The notes under the pieces are model-generated. The model made no database searches. It saw nothing but the letters and a program-made list of their open reading frames with translations, and was not told the DNA's origin. Positions 28,706 to 31,078 of a DNA stretch of 31,078 bases are shown here, in pieces. The stretch spans positions 1 to 31,078 of the forward strand of contig JBMNPJ010000017.1 in the NCBI GenBank assembly GCA_050943535.1, written 5' to 3'. Numbering within the stretch: position 1 is the first letter of the stretch; each line of letters starts with the position of its first letter. The translations under genes were made by a program, and so were the position numbers. Source of the DNA: Massiliimalia sp050943535. GTDB lineage: Bacteria > Bacillota > Clostridia > Oscillospirales > Ruminococcaceae.

Positions 28706-30712
28706 TCAGTTTTCTCCCAAAGGCAGTGACACGCCCTGCCGGGTAAATACTGGAATTTGATCCAGCGGTGCATCTACGGTTATGGTCTGCCCACCGGCAA
28801 ATTCTTCTCCGGTCCATCCATTCACCCAAACATTACCTGCTGGCAAATACACTTCCCGCTTTACCTGTCCTGGATACAAAATCGGCGCTACCAAAACGTC
28901 TGGACCAAAGAAGTATTCATCTTCAACTTCCCAGGCTTTGGCATCTTCCGGAACCTGATAGAACAGCGGACGAATTACCGGTGTTCCCTTTTCATGAGCT
29001 TCTTTCATGCACTGGGTGATATAAGGTTTCATCCGTTCCCGCAAATTCAGATATTTTTTGCAGATTTCATAAGCGGTTTCCCCAAAGGACCACACTTCGT
29101 TATTGGCACCGGACAGACAGCAGGCTCCGCCTGTGGTTCCATACTGAGGCTGTTTTGGTTCCCGGTCTCCGTGGAGACGCATAACCGGACAGAATGCCCC
29201 ATACTCAAACCAGCGAACCAGCAGTTCCTGGAATTTTGGATCATCCGGACAACCTCCGTGGAATCCGCCAATATCGGTGGTCCACCACGGAATTCCCGCA
29301 ATGCCCATATTCAGCCCTGCGGCAAACTGATTCCGCATGCTTTCAAAGCTGGAATGAATATCTCCGCTCCAAACCAGAGCACCATATTTCTGGGAACCTG
29401 CCCATGCGCATCGAAGCAGATTGATAATATTTTCCTGTCCTTCCTTTTGCATTCCATCAAAGAAAGTTTTGGCGTACATCACTGGATACAGGTTTCCGAT
29501 CTGCATATTTGGCCCCAGATAATAACGATAGTTGTCAAAATCGTATACAGAATATTCTGGTTCCGCTTCATCCAACCAGAATATTTTAATGCCCTTGTCA
29601 TAATAATTCTGTTTGGCTTTCCCCCATACATATTCCCGCGCTTTCGGATTTGTCGCATCATAATGAATGGTGTTGCCCATAAAATCCATTCCCAAACGGA
29701 AACCTCGGTCAGTACGAATTAAATAGCCTTTTTCTTTCATTTCCTCAAAGTTTTCGCTGCGGTAATCCACTGTTGGCCAAATGGATACCATCAATTCAAT
29801 ACCCATTTCCTTCAGTTCCTTAATCATGGCATCAGGATCCGGCCAGTAAGTCGGGTCAAATTTCCATTCACCTTGCAGCGGCCAGTGGAAAAAGTCAATG
29901 ACAATGACAGAAATCGGCAGGTTTCTCCGTTTATATTCTCTGGCTACTTCCAGCAGCTCCTCCTGAGTCTGATAGCGCAGCTTACACTGCCAGAATCCCA
30001 TCGCATAGTCCGGCATCATAGGTACGGTTCCGGTAACTGCCGCATAGTGTTCTTCAATTTCTGCCGGTGTATCTCCTGCAGTAATCCAATAGTCCAGCCC
30101 TTTGGTGGAATAAGCTTGCCAGCTGGTGAGATTTTTTCCAAATACTGCCCGTCCTACTCCAGGATTGTTCCACAAAAATCCGTATCCCAGAGAACTGAGC
30201 AAAAACGGTACACTTGCCTGAGAATTTCGGTGAGCCAGTTCCAAATCGGCGCCTTTAATATTCAGATAAGGCTGCTGATACTGCCCCATGCCATATAGCT
30301 TTTCATTGGGATCTGATTCAAAGCGCATGGTCAGCGCATAGTCTCCCCCTAAAATGGGTTTCATTTCTCTGGCTTCTATTTCCAGTGCGCTGCATTTTGA
30401 ATCCTGTAAGTCTCTGCGGTTGCGGACGAATTCTTCCAGCAATAGTTTTCCATCCGTGGTACGGAAAAAGGAGAGTTTCCCCTTTGAAGTGATCCATGCC
30501 CGAATTTTTCCGTTTTCCACCTGTGCTCCGTCTGCATTTACTTTAATTTTTCCCTCATGAAAAACCGGCTGTTCCAGTGCCCAGTCTTCTTTTGGCATTT
30601 CAGCCTGTTTTGTAGCTCTTACCCGCAGCGCATCTGTTCCCCACGGCTCAATCCACAGCTGTTCATTGTCGTATGCAAACACTAACCGATTGCCTTCTAC
30701 AGTAAATGACAT
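28706..30712 (-). CDS. Glycoside hydrolase family 31, alpha-xylosidase/alpha-glucosidase-like (668 aa)
   Basis: A cytosolic retaining alpha-glycosidase; no signal peptide. An N-terminal beta domain (1-235; NEKLYGMGQYQQPYL at about 136-150) is followed by the TIM barrel: MGFWQCKLRYQTQEELLEVA, VIVIDFFHWPLQGEWKFD (about 269-286), the nucleophile IFWLDEAEPEYSVYD with D381, and acid/base D451 in LVWSGDIHSSFE. WTTDIGGFHGG and WFEYGAFCPVMRLHGDR are family landmarks. The beta-sandwich end (about 590-668) is complete. The DEAEPE version is common in GH31 enzymes annotated as alpha-xylosidases, but specificity is not certain. ATG 30712 follows AAGGAGG. It is coupled to a downstream kinase. Confidence 0.92.
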   Translation of the reverse strand: MSFTVEGNRLVFAYDNEQLWIEPWGTDALRVRATKQAEMPKEDWALEQPVFHEGKIKVNADGAQVENGKIRAWITSKGKLSFFRTTDGKLLLEEFVRNRRDLQDSKCSALEIEAREMKPILGGDYALTMRFESDPNEKLYGMGQYQQPYLNIKGADLELAHRNSQASVPFLLSSLGYGFLWNNPGVGRAVFGKNLTSWQAYSTKGLDYWITAGDTPAEIEEHYAAVTGTVPMMPDYAMGFWQCKLRYQTQEELLEVAREYKRRNLPISVIVIDFFHWPLQGEWKFDPTYWPDPDAMIKELKEMGIELMVSIWPTVDYRSENFEEMKEKGYLIRTDRGFRLGMDFMGNTIHYDATNPKAREYVWGKAKQNYYDKGIKIFWLDEAEPEYSVYDFDNYRYYLGPNMQIGNLYPVMYAKTFFDGMQKEGQENIINLLRCAWAGSQKYGALVWSGDIHSSFESMRNQFAAGLNMGIAGIPWWTTDIGGFHGGCPDDPKFQELLVRWFEYGAFCPVMRLHGDREPKQPQYGTTGGACCLSGANNEVWSFGETAYEICKKYLNLRERMKPYITQCMKEAHEKGTPVIRPLFYQVPEDAKAWEVEDEYFFGPDVLVAPILYPGQVKREVYLPAGNVWVNGWTGEEFAGGQTITVDAPLDQIPVFTRQGVSLPLGEN

Positions 30713-30766
30713 ATTCTTTCCTCCTTCAAGATGAAATGGTTCTTTTTTGCTCTATTGTAAAACGTG

Positions 30767-30799
30767 TGGGCGCACGCCCATCTTGGTAGCTATTATATC
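30767..30799 (-). promoter_or_regulatory. GH31 operon promoter with operator-like palindrome
   Basis: Minus strand CTGTGATATAAT (-10 at 30792-30797 with TG upstream). About 12 bases further downstream, near or just past the start point, is the palindrome TGGGCG-tg-CGCCCA (30767-30780), a plausible repressor site. Confidence 0.5.
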
Positions 30800-30886
30800 A
30801 CAGAAACATTGAATATAGTTGCCAATTTTTCAACATTTCTTTGTCATACCTGTGGAAATTCTTGAAGAGAAAATCTTTCAAAACAA

Positions 30887-30921
30887 AAAATAAAAAGCAG
30901 ATGAAAAATTTCATCTGCTTT
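30887..30921 (-). terminator. rRNA operon terminator
   Basis: AAGCAGATGAAA/TTTCATCTGCTT stem followed by TTTATTTTTTG on the minus strand, directly after 5S rRNA. Confidence 0.9.
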
Positions 30922-30927
30922 CTTTGT

Positions 30928-31043
30928 GACGGCGCATACCTATGTTCCCGGCCCGTGTCCAGGCAAGTATTTTCGGCGCAAGTGAGCTTAACTTCTGTGT
31001 TCGATATGGGAACAGGTGGATCCTCACCGCTATCTACACCGTC
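30928..31043 (-). rRNA. rrf: 5S ribosomal RNA
   Basis: The minus strand carries the conserved loop B/C block CCCATATCGAACACAGAAG followed by TTAAGC, and helix I pairs GACGGTG (31037-31043) with CGCCGTC (30928-30934). Length is about 116 nt. The terminator lies just downstream, and 31044-31078 looks like 23S-5S spacer, so the rest of an rRNA operon should lie to the right of the window. Confidence 0.95.
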
Positions 31044-31078
31044 TGTATGAACTTTTTAGAAGAAACTTTCTAGTATCT

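Noticed and set aside
28757..29722. Open frame of 321 codons on the plus strand
   Set aside because: Shadow of the GH31 gene, whose catalytic motifs are intact on the minus strand.

Overview
The window reads as chromosome of a low-to-mid GC Firmicute of the class Clostridia, probably a gut Oscillospirales-type anaerobe. The basis is the dnaX-ybaB-recR block with SRP RNA, a Gram-positive tmRNA, strong AGGAGG ribosome sites, several TTG/GTG starts, and protein families typical of that group. No exact species can be named from sequence alone. About the first 4.9 kb differs in style: richer in GC and in CGA/CGC/CTC codons, with plasmid-like genes.

Layout. (1) 1-4.9 kb: one end of an integrated mobilizable element, all genes on the minus strand. 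Going leftwards it has an origin-like repeat region (4277-4663), a promoter and long structured leader RNA ending in a strong terminator (3857-4100), a Tn916-Xis-like excisionase, a P4/D5-type superfamily 3 helicase, a small membrane protein, a coiled-coil protein, an oriT-like inverted-repeat zone, and a MobC-type relaxosome protein cut by the window edge. The relaxase and integrase are not in view. The element abuts the 3' end of the tmRNA gene, a classical integration target. (2) 4.9-9.9 kb: housekeeping RNA and DNA metabolism on the minus strand: tmRNA, an acetyl-esterase-like hydrolase, smpB, recR, ybaB, dnaX and the SRP RNA. (3) 10.1-11.1 kb: an orphan MraY-like transferase on the plus strand, followed by a 640 bp gene-free stretch packed with inverted repeats. 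(4) 11.7-15.6 kb, minus strand: an operon of a membrane-anchored protein, an Eis-like acetyltransferase, an unknown protein and an MFS transporter, with a separate Ogt-type DNA repair gene upstream. (5) 15.9-18 kb, plus strand: a membrane-bound XRE regulator, a family 4 uracil-DNA glycosylase and a secreted SurA_N-like protein. (6) 18.4-25.2 kb, minus strand: a YitT protein and a four-gene MacB/FtsX-type ABC system (lipoprotein adaptor, large permease, two ATPases, one with an AbrB-like tail). (7) 25.5-30.7 kb: a URO-D-family protein divergent from an AraC regulator, then a GH31 glycosidase coupled to an APH-fold kinase. (8) The right edge holds a 5S rRNA and its terminator, the end of an rRNA operon entering from the right.

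The most novel-looking items are the leader RNA that appears to gate the xis-rep operon of the element, the iteron-like origin, a dispersed structured intergenic repeat present at least five times in the window, the hairpin-dense spacer at 11.1-11.7 kb, the AbrB-like tail on an ABC ATPase, and the GH31/kinase pair. No CRISPR array, tRNA gene or insertion sequence was recognised.
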